From: a bacterium
Lineage (GTDB): Bacteria > Krumholzibacteriota > Krumholzibacteriia > LZORAL124-64-63
Assembly (NCBI GenBank): GCA_016712675.1
Contig: JADJQR010000001.1
Coordinates: 124,001 to 188,000 of the forward strand
Direction: 5' to 3'
Length of the DNA: 64,000 bases
In this document: in pieces, positions 1-9,243 of the stretch
Layout of the letters: each line of letters opens with the position of its first letter
Position numbering within the stretch: position 1 is the stretch's first letter
Made by a program: the position numbers and the translations under genes
Notes under the pieces: model-generated
What the model was told of the DNA's origin: nothing
The model's input: only the letters and a program-made list of their open reading frames with translations
The model's database searches: none

Positions 1-1490
1 GACGGCTGTAGGCCAGCAGCTGCCTAGTCAGCGCGGCGGCGCGTTCGGCGGCGCGCAGCACGCCGCCGGCGTGGCCGTGCGCCGGGCTCTGCGCGCCGAC
101 GTCCGAGCGGATCAGCTCGGCGTAGCCGACGATGGCCGTCAGCACGTTGTTGAAGTCGTGCGCGATGCCGCCGGCGAGCTGCCCCACCGACTCGAGCCGC
201 TGCGACTGGCGCAGCTGTTCCTCGAGCTGTCGCTGCGCCGTGATATCGGCGATGGCGCCATCGTAGCTGATGATCTCGCCATCGGGTCCGCGCACGATCG
301 TGCTGGAAACCCGACCCCAGAACGTGGTGCCGTCCCGGCGGCGGAACGCCACCTCTTCGCCCGCGAGGAATCCGCTGCGGGCGATCGCGTCCAGCAGCTT
401 GTGCCGACGCCGCGGATCCGCATGCAGATCGAAGGCGTTGGCGGCCAGTACCTGGGCGGAATCCGCGAAGCCGAACAGGCTCGGCGAAGGCCTGGTTCGC
501 GTAGAGCATCGTGCCGTCGGGCCGGCTGCGGTACAGGCCCTCGTTGGCGTTGCGGTGCAGGGATTCCAGCAGCTCACGGCTCTCGGCCAGTTCGGCGCCG
601 GTGCGGCGCCGATCGGCTTCGGCGGCGCGGCGCTCCGCCACCAGGGCGCCGAACACCAGCGGCATGGCCACCATCACCAGTTCGAGCAGCTGCAGAGAGA
701 GGTGACGATCGTGCTCGGCCACCGCCAGGAATGGACCAAGACCGTTCGCGGTGCCGACGGCGATGACCACGGCCGCCAGCGAGCCCGCCGTCACCGCCCC
801 GCGCGGCCCGTACCTCACCGCGGCGTAGAGCGCCACCAGCAGCGTGAGGTTGGCCAGCATGATCCCGGTCACGCCGTCGGGCCCCACCAGAAAGACCACG
901 GCCACCAGGAGCGCCTGCACCACGGCCACGGCCGCCGCCTGCAGCGCACACACCAGATCTCCCCGCGGCCGCGGCGGCGCCAGCCACGCCAACGCGACCG
1001 GAACGACGGCCAGCAGACCCAGCGCGTTCATGCGCCACCAGCCGCCCCAGCCGGAGTAGAAGGGGGTGGTCGGGTTCCACATCACGCCGCGCGCAAGCCA
1101 CGAACATGCGACACTGGCCATGGGCGCAACGGTAGCCGCCACGCAGATGGCCAATACGTCGCGAAGCCGTTCGAGGCGCGGCTGGTAGCCCAGCCGACGC
1201 AGCAGCACGACGCCGACCAGCGCCTCCGCGGCGCTGCCGGTCGCGGCCGAAAGCGACACCGTCAGATCGTAGCCGACCAGCGTACGTTGGGTTGCCACCC
1301 CGAGGGCCACCACCCACCACGCGCGCACGCCCAACAGCCAGAGACCCGCCACCGCGACGCCCGTGGGCAGCCACATCACGGCCTGGTCGAGCACCTCGTA
1401 GCCGTATTCGCGGACCTGGGTGGAGGCGAGGAGGGCCAAAAGAAAGAGAACATGACGACCACAGGCCGCCACTATCGGGCGCGCGTTCAT
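1..1490 (-). CDS. MASE1/PAS sensor histidine kinase, frameshifted and cut by the left edge
   Basis: Membrane-bound sensor kinase reading leftward; its catalytic ATPase domain lies outside the window. The first 290 or so residues carry about eight hydrophobic segments in the layout of a MASE1 sensor (conserved WLPTGVAVAGLW near residue 40). A PAS domain follows (SRPDGTMLYANQAF) with a PAC-type end (VRGPDGEIISYDG), then a HisKA helix with the H-box GGIAHDFNN encoded around positions 130-180. The frame breaks inside the PAS. At 478-479 an extra G (C on the coding strand) converts the expected AELFGFADS into nonsense; dropping it restores an open frame through HisKA to the window edge. This may be a true frameshift or an assembly error. 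The ATG at 1490 begins a hydrophobic N-terminus; no strong ribosome binding site precedes it. The signal it senses is unknown. Confidence 0.8.
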
Positions 1491-1547
1491 CGGGCGAGGA
1501 TAAGTCTTGGGCCGGACGGCGTCAACGCCCGGCGGATCGGAGCCCGA

Positions 1548-2147
1548 TCACCGGAACAAGGACTTCGTCGCACCCCAATTCCTGGGTTCCGCGTGCACGG
1601 CCGCCTCGCACGTCAGCACCAGATCCAGGTGCCCGACCTGCGGCCGCGTGAACCCGGTCCCGTAGCAGAACGGGCTGAGCGGGAACTCCCCATGCACGTA
1701 GGAGACTTCCAGCGTGAAGACGCCGTCGTGCAGCCACGTCCAGTCGACCGCGGGCGTGAAGGTCAGGCCTTCGCTGAACGGCTCGAGGATCGGCAGCCAC
1801 ACCGCGACCGCGGCCGAGCTGCCGGCCACCGGGTCCGGATCGCAGGCGAGCGTCATCTCGAAGGGGACTGTTCCGGTCGGATTCTCGACGCCCTGGTAGA
1901 TGGTCCAGTGCTGCACGCCGCCGATGCCGGTCACCACCGCGTCCAGCGCGGTGACGCCCGACACGGCAGCACCGAAGTCGATGACGATGGTGTTGCCGGC
2001 GGCAAAGGGATCGTCGGCACTCCAGGTGAGCACGGTGGCGGCGGCAGGAACGGCCAAGCCGAGGCACGCCAGCGCGATCGGCGCGAGAACGAGGCGAATG
2101 GCGACGGTGGACCAGTGACGACGGACGAGGCTGCGAACCAGGGACAT
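1548..2147 (-). CDS. Secreted protein of unknown function
   Basis: A 199-residue protein read from the ATG at 2147, chosen because GGAGG lies seven bases upstream and because the N-terminus then reads as a signal peptide: basic residues (RSLVRRHW), a hydrophobic stretch (LVLAPIALACLGLAVPAAA) and an Ala-rich cleavage site. A longer frame upstream adds 18 residues without such features. The mature part is rich in beta-prone sequence and has three cysteines (LACDPD, SPFCYG, LTCEAA). No family was recognised. It probably acts in the periplasm or outside the cell. It lies alone between the histidine kinase and a divergently read secreted protein. Confidence 0.7.
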   Translation of the reverse strand: MSLVRSLVRRHWSTVAIRLVLAPIALACLGLAVPAAATVLTWSADDPFAAGNTIVIDFGAAVSGVTALDAVVTGIGGVQHWTIYQGVENPTGTVPFEMTLACDPDPVAGSSAAVAVWLPILEPFSEGLTFTPAVDWTWLHDGVFTLEVSYVHGEFPLSPFCYGTGFTRPQVGHLDLVLTCEAAVHAEPRNWGATKSLFR

Positions 2148-2331
2148 GTCGACGCCTCCGCGGCAAGGTGGAAGGGCGGCGGCCGGGCGGCGGACGCCCA
2201 TGCGATCATAGCACGATTCGGCGGCGCGCGGAAATCCCTCGCCAAGGTCCGCGATTGACGCCCCGTCTCGCGGCCCGTATGCTCACGCCGTTACCGGGGC
2301 ATACGTTCAGGGGCATGGATTCGGGGATTCC

Positions 2332-4215
2332 ATGGAAGCCCGACGCTACTTCCTTGGCCTCCTGTTCCTTTCGACCATCACGATCGCGGGCGCTGCGGTG
2401 GCGTGGCCGTCCGTCGCGCCTCTGGCCGCCGGCCAGACAGGCGACAAGATCGCCGTCGTCGACGGACACGTCGTGCACGACGCCGGCGCGCTCTGGCACC
2501 ATGTCGGCAACTGGGGCCTGATCGGCAGCGCCCCGGGCGCGCCCACGACCTTCAGCGACGCGCCCTCGGCGATGTGGCCCATGTATTCGGGCAACGAATA
2601 CCTGTGGGCCGCGGGCCTGTGGGTGGGCGCGCGCGTGGACGGCGTGCCGCTGGCGTCGACCGCCGGCTACGGCAGCGAGTTCCTGCCGACGCCGGCGCCG
2701 GGCGACACCATCCATCCCACCGCGTTCGGCGCACCCGGCGGCAACCGCTACCCGTGGCCGGATCCCGACGACGACGGCGACGGCGTCGAGGACGAGGAGA
2801 CCCTCAACGGCCTCGACGACGACGGTGACGGTCTGGTGGACGAGGACTACGCCGCATTCGGCGACCAGCAGTTCGTCTGCGCCTACAACGACCTGGAGCC
2901 GGGCGTGGCCGCCGCCAACCCGGACCATGTGCCGCTGGGCCTGGAGGTCGTGCAGCGATCGATCCAGTGGGGCGGTCCTCTGCACGAGGACTTCATCGGT
3001 TACGAGTTCACGATCACGAACGTGGGCACGCGGATCCTCGAAGACGTCTACCTGGGGATGTTCTCCGACCATGACATCGGGCCCCGTGGTCTGGCGGTGT
3101 CGAGCAACGACTATGCGGGCTTCCTCGACACGATCGCGACCGCCGCCAATGGCGCGGCGGTCCCCGTGCGCATGGCCTACATGTACGACGGACCCGGCAA
3201 CGCGCATCTCGACGGCTACGCGGGTTGGGTGCTGTGCGGCCACACCACCGACCCGACCGGTGCACTGGCGCCGACCGAACCGGTGGTGAACAGCTACCAG
3301 TGCCTGAACGGCAACGCGAGCTTCGCGGGCGGCGGCGACCCGACCAACGATGCCGAACGCTACCAGTTGTTGAGCGCGCAGCAGCGCGACCCCGATGTCC
3401 CGCCGCTCCACTACAGCGACTACCGTGTGCTCATGGCGAGCGGGCCGTTCACGAGTCTGGCGCCTGGTCAGTCGCTGCGCTACCAGGTTGCGCTGGTGCT
3501 CGGCGACGGACTGGCGGACATGGTGGCCAACGCGGCCGAGGCGGTGGCCACGTGCCGCGGCGTGGCCTACGACCGCGACGGCGACCCGGGCAACGGCGCC
3601 GAGTTCACGGTGCCGTGGCTGAGCGCGCAGGACGCACCGGTCAGCGCGCTGGCCGGCCGTCTGGCAGCCTCGACGCAGGCGGGTGGCGTCGAACTGCTCG
3701 TGGAGACCAACCGGGGCGACGAGCCCGGCCTGAGCGTCGTGCGCCGAGGTGGTCTGGGCGTGCCCGAGCGCCGGTGGTCGCGCGCGCTGCTCGATCCAGC
3801 GGGCACAAGCGCTGGCAGACAGCTCTTCCGCGTACGCGACACCGACACGGCGGGCTGGCCGCGCCACTACGCCCTGGAATTGGCCGGGTCCGGTGGCACG
3901 TTGGTCCTGGACGAAGTGCGACTGGAGGGCCCCGCCCGCGCCGCTCTTGCGCTGCACGCGGGACCCAACCCGTTCAACCCCCTGGTGAAGGTGCAATACA
4001 CGGTGCCGAGCGCCGGCCATGTCCTTCTGCAGGCCTTCGACGTGCGCGGGCGACTGGTGCGCACCCTGCTGGACGGTGCCGCGGAAGCCGGCAGCGGCGC
4101 CTTGGACTGGCGTGGCGATGACGCCGCCGGTCGTGCGCTAGCCAGTGGCGTCTACGAACTGCGGATGTCGGCGGCAGGGGCGGTGGCACGGGAGAGGGTG
4201 ACGCTGGTGAGGTGA
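2332..4215 (+). CDS. Large secreted protein with Ca-binding-type repeats and C-terminal FlgD-like sorting module
   Basis: A 627-residue exported protein. Residues 1-35 form a signal peptide (FLGLLFLSTITIAGAAVAW). Around residues 140-175 is an Asp-rich run (DPDDDGDGVEDEE, then LDDDGDGLVDEDY) like thrombospondin type-3 calcium-binding loops. The last 90 residues are a FlgD Ig-like/T9SS-type module: HAGPNPFNPLVKVQYTVP, DVRGRLVRTLLDG, and the tail SGVYELRMSAAG. This module is usual on surface proteins of FCB bacteria with type IX-like secretion. The middle region (GNEYLWAAGLWVGA) is typical of uncharacterised repeats in such proteins. The specific role is unknown; cell-surface display or release is inferred from the C-terminus. 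Confidence 0.8.
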   Translation: MEARRYFLGLLFLSTITIAGAAVAWPSVAPLAAGQTGDKIAVVDGHVVHDAGALWHHVGNWGLIGSAPGAPTTFSDAPSAMWPMYSGNEYLWAAGLWVGARVDGVPLASTAGYGSEFLPTPAPGDTIHPTAFGAPGGNRYPWPDPDDDGDGVEDEETLNGLDDDGDGLVDEDYAAFGDQQFVCAYNDLEPGVAAANPDHVPLGLEVVQRSIQWGGPLHEDFIGYEFTITNVGTRILEDVYLGMFSDHDIGPRGLAVSSNDYAGFLDTIATAANGAAVPVRMAYMYDGPGNAHLDGYAGWVLCGHTTDPTGALAPTEPVVNSYQCLNGNASFAGGGDPTNDAERYQLLSAQQRDPDVPPLHYSDYRVLMASGPFTSLAPGQSLRYQVALVLGDGLADMVANAAEAVATCRGVAYDRDGDPGNGAEFTVPWLSAQDAPVSALAGRLAASTQAGGVELLVETNRGDEPGLSVVRRGGLGVPERRWSRALLDPAGTSAGRQLFRVRDTDTAGWPRHYALELAGSGGTLVLDEVRLEGPARAALALHAGPNPFNPLVKVQYTVPSAGHVLLQAFDVRGRLVRTLLDGAAEAGSGALDWRGDDAAGRALASGVYELRMSAAGAVARERVTLVR

Positions 4216-4244
4216 TGACGGCGCGATGACGGTGCCGCCTGCCG

Positions 4245-4930
4245 TCACGCGGTGGCGGGGCGTGTTCGAGGTTGTCCGATCAGGGACCGCTTCCCAGGGT
4301 CCCTGGTTGGACAGCCTCGAATCGCCTGGGGTCCCCTCCCGCGGCACCTGCAACGGATTGAACGTGTGCACGCCGTGCACGTCATAGGCGCGATCCCCTT
4401 CGTGAAATTGGGCGAGAACGCGGCGGCGGACTTGATCTCGACCGGCGTCAACGGGCCCGACTCGCGGATGAGCAGGTCGACCTCGTTGCCATGCGAGTCG
4501 CGATAGAAGGAGAGGTCAGGACGCAGGCCGCGTCTACCGGCGCTCTTGAGGACCTCGGTGATCACGAGGTTCTCGTAGAGGGCGCTGCGCAGCGGGTCGC
4601 GCGCGGCCTGCTCCGGCGTGTGGATGCCGAGCAGGAAGGCGACGAGGCCGACATCGGTGATGTACGAGGCCTTGAGCACCGACAGCCACTTCCGGATGGT
4701 CTGGGCCGACACCCCGACATCATTGGCCAGCGCCGTGGCGTTGACGAGCCTGGCCGACGCGTCCCGCCAACAGCGTCAGGAACCTCTGGAACACCGAAAG
4801 ATCGCGCAGCTCGGGCAGGGTCATGCGCGCCAGCGTGGTCTTGCCGGACTGGCGCGGGCCCAGCACGGTCACGACCGGGTACTCGGCCAGGGCGGCCAGG
4901 AGCTCGGGGGTAAGGGAGCAAGTCTTTCAA
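4245..4930 (-). pseudogene. Decayed AAA ATPase/DUF4143 gene
   Basis: Clear relative of the intact 394-residue gene at 18174-19358 but with pieces missing. Translating all frames recovers PVVTVLGPRQSGKTT, then a jump from TLPEL straight to RDLSVFQ (about 150 codons lost), an extra base near 4750 that breaks the frame in GRVGQLVN, an in-frame loss of 23 codons (LKASYI joined to TDVGLVAFLLG), and a frame change near the end where HGVHTFNPLQ matches the RGVRAFDPLR of the intact copy. The original start codon is also lost. The longest open part is 4245-4712. It is most likely non-functional and derived from a duplicate of the intact gene or a close relative. Confidence 0.8.
4265..4321. repeat. Long imperfect inverted repeat (hairpin)
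   Basis: Arms 4265-4288 and 4298-4321 are 24 bases each, match at 21 positions, and enclose a nine-base loop. It lies just downstream of the secreted-protein gene ending at 4215 and at the broken end of the DUF4143 pseudogene. There is no U-tract, so it is not a textbook terminator; it could be a convergent terminator or a small mobile-element end. Confidence 0.6.
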
Positions 4931-5006
4931 TTGTTTTGCCGCAATATCTTATAGCTCACACAGCCGGGCTTCTACCCTCCCCGCCCCCACCTGCCATACT
5001 CCCCCC

Positions 5007-5300
5007 ATGCTGCCCCCGATCATCCCCTTCGACGCGACCCGCATCCTCAGTGACGAGGAGGCGGCCGGCCTGAGCCTAAAGGACCTGTCGGCGCAAACGA
5101 AGACGCCGCCGTTCCGCCTGCGGGCGATCGAGGAGGGCCACCAGCACCACCTGAAGGGCGCGATCATCGCGCGCTACGCGGCCGCGCTCGGCGAGTCGGA
5201 GTGGCTGGGCGCGTGGGTGGCGGCGAACGCGGCGCTGGCGTCGAGGCTTCGGCTCAGCGAGTTGGAGTCGGTGGTGTTGGTTAAGGTGCGGGTGGATTGA
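5007..5300 (+). CDS. Small helix-turn-helix-like protein
   Basis: A 97-residue protein. Residues 20-62 (LSLKDLSAQTKTPPFRLRAI, EEG, then IIARYAAALGE) have the spacing of an XRE/RodZ-type helix-turn-helix: a helix, a turn, a recognition-type helix ending in the IEEG signature, and a closing RYAAALG helix. A DNA-binding role is inferred. The C-terminal third is Ala/Leu-rich. The ATG at 5007 is the only sensible start. It stands alone between the DUF4143 pseudogene and the convergent beta-helix gene. It could be a remnant of a longer regulator. Confidence 0.55.
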   Translation: MLPPIIPFDATRILSDEEAAGLSLKDLSAQTKTPPFRLRAIEEGHQHHLKGAIIARYAAALGESEWLGAWVAANAALASRLRLSELESVVLVKVRVD

Positions 5301-5422
5301 GGCGGCGACCGAATCTGACGGTCGAGCTGAGCCAGATGTGGAGTTCCCGCGCCAGAACGGTTCGGAGCGCGCCGCCGAAGCCAAAGCCACGGCGGCGCCT
5401 CCGGTCGTTCTAGATTGGCCCG

Positions 5423-8400
5423 CTACTTGATCAATGTCATGCGACCCGTCTTGACCGTGCGGCCCACGATCAATCGGCTGAAGTAGATACCTGAGCCCAC
5501 ACGTGAGCCGGACTCATCGGTTCCGTCCCAGCGCACATCGTGCAAGCCCGCACTCGTCAATCCCCGCACCAGTGTCCGCACCAGGCGGCCTGAGACGTCG
5601 TAGATTGCCAAATTCGCCTCTGCGGGCTCCGGAAGCCCGAATGAGATGATCGTCGCTGGATTGAACGGATTCGGATGGTTGGGATTCAACTGAACGGTGG
5701 CGGGAAGCACGGCTTCCGATGCACTCGCAGCGTCGTTCATCCAGACGACACCCGGGGCGCTCTCGTTGCCCGCATCGTCCACGGTCGTCACGAAGCAATA
5801 CAACGCATCGGACCCCCGCAGATCGCATGACCTTTCAGTCGTAGTCACGAAACTGGATGCCAACGCGAAGTCGTTCTCCGAAGAGGCATAGACATGGAAG
5901 TAGTGCCAGTCCGGGTCGACTGCCTCGTCCGGGGCTGCCCAACCGACGATCCCGTCGTCGAACGACAGGCCTTGTGGTGTCGAAGGAGAGATGTTGTCGG
6001 TCGACCAGCCCGCCATCGGAGCGCTGGCGAACGTGCCATTGTCCATGGACGCAAGCACTCGGTACTGGTACACCGCAGTGTCATTAGACGTTGAATCGCG
6101 CGGCGTGGCCACGAGAACGCGATACCGGTCTTGGGCGTACGACGCCGAGTGCCCAACTGCGACCCACTGTTCGCCCTCGAGGCGCTCCACGGTATAGAGT
6201 TCGGCCTTCAGCGGTACTGTGTCCTGTACGCACCGGACGAAGTCGACGTGGACGAAGCCTCCCTGGTCCGGGCGGACATCGATCACCTGCTCCAGTAACG
6301 GAGCTTGATCAAGGACAGTTACGGTCGCCGATGCCATGTCGCTCGAGTCAACACCCGAGACAAGTAGGGTCACATTGAACTGCCCTCCCGTCGCATAGAC
6401 ATGCTGAGGGCTGGGCTCGGTGCTTGTGTCGCCATCGCCGAAGCTCCACATGTAGTCCGTGGCGCTGCCAGTGGAGAGGTTCAGGAACGACACCGTCGCG
6501 CCTGGAGCCTGCAGGTCGCCCTCAACATCGAACGCGGCAATCACCGGGGCTACCGCCCCGACGACCAGATCGAAATGATGCTGCGGGCTGATCTGGGCCA
6601 GCACGCGCAATTTGTCGCCTGCCGAGACCGCGATCGTGTTCGCGGCTTCGTCGTCATGGTCGCCGAGCACGAGGAAGCACTCGAACTCGCCGGTGTTGTC
6701 GCCTGATTCCTCGAAGAACGGACGCATGTCGACGCCAGAGTTCAAGTTGGCAACCATGGCTACGACCACGTCGCGGTTGAACACATTGTCGTCGATGCCT
6801 CGGACCATGAAGAACAGAGAGTCGCCGCGCACGACGGTGTGGGCCAGCGGAGTCTGATAGGTGCCGTCGTCGGTGGCTGCGATCTCGGTCACCTGTGTGA
6901 AGCGCCCCGGCGTGGTGACGGAGACGTCAGTCAGGTACGAAGAGAAGTCAACCAACCCGATCGGATCAATGGTGTCGTGGCGGTCGAATATGCCGCCCTC
7001 GATGACGACCTCGTTGCTGCGTGTGTTCCACCAGTTCCGCGTAGCCAGAAGATCGTCCGTGCCGGCCACCATGAGATTGTAGTTCTGGTTGTGGCTGATG
7101 TTGCTGAAGCACACGGAATCGGCGGCGGCGTAGATGCCGCCAGCGCCACCCACGGCGTCGACGGTATTGTGCTTGATGTTGCTGTCGAGAATCTTGAGCC
7201 CGTCGGTGCAGTAGACGCCACCGCCTGCGAGTTCGGCGTGGTTGCTGTTGATGTTGAATCCGCGCAACGCGCGGGGCAGCGCTTGAGGTGCCAAGTGCAC
7301 TCCGCCGCCCAGCCTTGCCCGGTTCCCGACCAACGAGCAATCGCTCCATATGCCCGGTGTCGCGGCTGGTCCGATGTAGATGCCACCGCCATCGGCGCTG
7401 GTCGCTGTCTGGCCACCGGCGCCGAGAATGAGTTCGCCAAGAACTTCGCAGTCCAGAATGACGTTTCTCGAAAACGTCCCTGCCGACAACTCCGCATAAA
7501 CTCCGCCGCCATAGGCGTACGCATAGCGATAGTATCCTGGATTGTAGTTGCCGGCCTGAGCGATGGCATTGCAACCATCGACCCTGTTGTCAAGGACGTG
7601 GAGTCCAGACCCCTTGAGATACATGCCTCCACCGCGCGCACTGACTGTGGCGCCCATGTATCCGATCGCGGTCACGGTGGCTCGGCAGTCCGCGATGTGG
7701 TTGCCGATGACGAAGTGATCGTTGCCCAAAACGTACAGGCCGCCACCATCAGTGGTTGACCTGTATCCGATGATCTGGTTTCCCGCTAAGCTACTGCCGT
7801 TCCCGTTGACACGAATCGCTCCCGCGAGATTGGAGCAGTTTTCGAACACGCATCCCTCGACGTGAATCGCTGGTCCGTCGGTGTACACTGTAGCCAGTGG
7901 ACCGCCCGCGTAGTTGAAGTTCGCGTACTGGATCGTGGAGCCACTCACGTAATCTCCGCTGCCGTCGATCACCGTGGGTTGCGTGGTCGAGTGGAAATGG
8001 ATGCACGACCAGTCGCCGGGTGCAGCCGCGGTCCCGTTGTCGGAGGTGAAGGTGACCATGTTGCCTGCCGTGCCCAGTACGCGCATTTCGCCAATGACCT
8101 CGACGGATCGCGTGTCCTCCATTTCGATCGTCGTGCCACCGCGGACCTCAAGCCATCTGCCTGTCGGGATCGTGAGGTTGCCCTGGATTAGCGTGTATGG
8201 AGAATTGTCGGGTATCAACGTGCGGTTTGCGGCCAAAGGAGCGGAACCAAGCAACTCGCGTGGCTCCGTGGGCGGAATCGTTTCGAATGCGTAGTAGCTG
8301 AAATAGGAGTCTGGTGTGCTTCCGATCGTCGTCTCGCCGGCTTCGTTGGTGGCAACGACCTTCCAATAGTAGCGCCTGTCCATTCTCAGGTCTATTTCTG

Positions 8401-8692
8401 GCCTGAATGTGGTGCCCGCGAGTCCGGAATAGATCTGAGTTGTAGCGGGTGTGAAGCCGGTCGTGGTGCTGATGGACAGTGTGTAGGAGACGTTCGACGG
8501 ATCTGAAGATGCCTCCCACTCGAAGATCGGCCAGACGTCCCAGTCGACCGCGCTGTGTGGCGGAGAAAGGAGGTTGAAACTCCCCGGGTTTGCTCGGGCG
8601 CCCGTCACTGCGCAGGCCAGGAAGGCCCACGACACCAGAATCACGATACGCACGGGTGTCCAAAACGAACGGGTCTTGGCGAAGAGTAACAT
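5423..8692 (-). CDS. Giant secreted right-handed beta-helix protein with PKD domain and sorting module
   Basis: About 1,089 residues from the ATG at 8692, preferred over an upstream in-frame start because AGGGAG lies six bases before it and the protein then opens with a signal peptide (VILVSWAFLACAVTGARA). After an Fn3-like segment (YTLSISTTTGF, YYWKVVATNEAGE), the centre is a parallel beta-helix of 'NxI..C....GGGxY' turns (GGGLYVLGNDHFVIGNHIAD, GGGMYLKGSGLHVLDNRVDG), as in polymorphic outer-membrane-type repeats. A PKD domain follows (YMWSFGDGDTSTEPSPQHVY), then another Fn3-like part and the C-terminal NPNHPNPFNPATIISFGLP / DVSGRLVRTLVRG sorting module. It is likely surface-anchored or released. 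Base composition is visibly less GC-rich than its neighbours. Confidence 0.85.
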   Translation of the reverse strand: MLLFAKTRSFWTPVRIVILVSWAFLACAVTGARANPGSFNLLSPPHSAVDWDVWPIFEWEASSDPSNVSYTLSISTTTGFTPATTQIYSGLAGTTFRPEIDLRMDRRYYWKVVATNEAGETTIGSTPDSYFSYYAFETIPPTEPRELLGSAPLAANRTLIPDNSPYTLIQGNLTIPTGRWLEVRGGTTIEMEDTRSVEVIGEMRVLGTAGNMVTFTSDNGTAAAPGDWSCIHFHSTTQPTVIDGSGDYVSGSTIQYANFNYAGGPLATVYTDGPAIHVEGCVFENCSNLAGAIRVNGNGSSLAGNQIIGYRSTTDGGGLYVLGNDHFVIGNHIADCRATVTAIGYMGATVSARGGGMYLKGSGLHVLDNRVDGCNAIAQAGNYNPGYYRYAYAYGGGVYAELSAGTFSRNVILDCEVLGELILGAGGQTATSADGGGIYIGPAATPGIWSDCSLVGNRARLGGGVHLAPQALPRALRGFNINSNHAELAGGGVYCTDGLKILDSNIKHNTVDAVGGAGGIYAAADSVCFSNISHNQNYNLMVAGTDDLLATRNWWNTRSNEVVIEGGIFDRHDTIDPIGLVDFSSYLTDVSVTTPGRFTQVTEIAATDDGTYQTPLAHTVVRGDSLFFMVRGIDDNVFNRDVVVAMVANLNSGVDMRPFFEESGDNTGEFECFLVLGDHDDEAANTIAVSAGDKLRVLAQISPQHHFDLVVGAVAPVIAAFDVEGDLQAPGATVSFLNLSTGSATDYMWSFGDGDTSTEPSPQHVYATGGQFNVTLLVSGVDSSDMASATVTVLDQAPLLEQVIDVRPDQGGFVHVDFVRCVQDTVPLKAELYTVERLEGEQWVAVGHSASYAQDRYRVLVATPRDSTSNDTAVYQYRVLASMDNGTFASAPMAGWSTDNISPSTPQGLSFDDGIVGWAAPDEAVDPDWHYFHVYASSENDFALASSFVTTTERSCDLRGSDALYCFVTTVDDAGNESAPGVVWMNDAASASEAVLPATVQLNPNHPNPFNPATIISFGLPEPAEANLAIYDVSGRLVRTLVRGLTSAGLHDVRWDGTDESGSRVGSGIYFSRLIVGRTVKTGRMTLIK

Positions 8693-9243
8693 TGGAGACT
8701 CCCTTGGTTCCTGTCTGCGGCTTCGAAGGTGCGTGCCGTGCGACGATGCCAGTCGCGATTCAACGTTCCAGGTCGCTCTTGCAGCGGTTCGGCAGGCCAA
8801 GGATGGAGCAGGGGGCAAGCGCACTCAATGGAATCGGTCGGAATCCAGAGGAACTCCAATGAATGCAGTACTTTCGGCGACCAATGCCAATGCTCCAGCG
8901 ATGAACGTGGGTTCTCTGTGGTCGCGGGAGTGGGGCATTGCAGTTTCGTATTCGCTGTGGCCCCAGCGGAATCGCCTTCTCGCCTCCGGGGCGAGCAGGC
9001 CTCGCAGCGGCAGGCCGCGGCTTCGGTCGTGGCAAGGATCGAGCGCTGGGCCAAACCGCTCTGCCGGTGAGATCCCGCGCCAAGCCTCGCCCTTTGTCGC
9101 CCAGGTGGACAGGGACGCGGATGGGTGATCGATCGCGGGCTCACCTCGGGGCGGCACCCCGAACAAGCCGCGGAACTGATCTAGGGCGACGGGCACTCGG
9201 CACGCCGTGCGCAGATCACGATTGCGCGACCACTTGCGCCCAC
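8693..9243. other. Intergenic stretch, no convincing gene
   Basis: Upstream of the beta-helix gene. Open frames on both strands overlap each other and none resembles a protein. The right end (9214-9240) is half of the palindromic repeat described below (GATCACGATTGCGCGACC then CACTTGCGCC), interrupted by the insertion sequence. Confidence 0.6.

Noticed and set aside
270-2258. Long rightward open frame opposite the histidine kinase
   Set aside because: It is antisense to genes with recognisable domains, is His/Arg/Gly-rich without any motif, and crosses two real genes.
2206-4020. Long leftward frame opposite the secreted protein at 2332
   Set aside because: Composition is typical of a GC-rich shadow frame; the sense strand has a signal peptide and sorting module.
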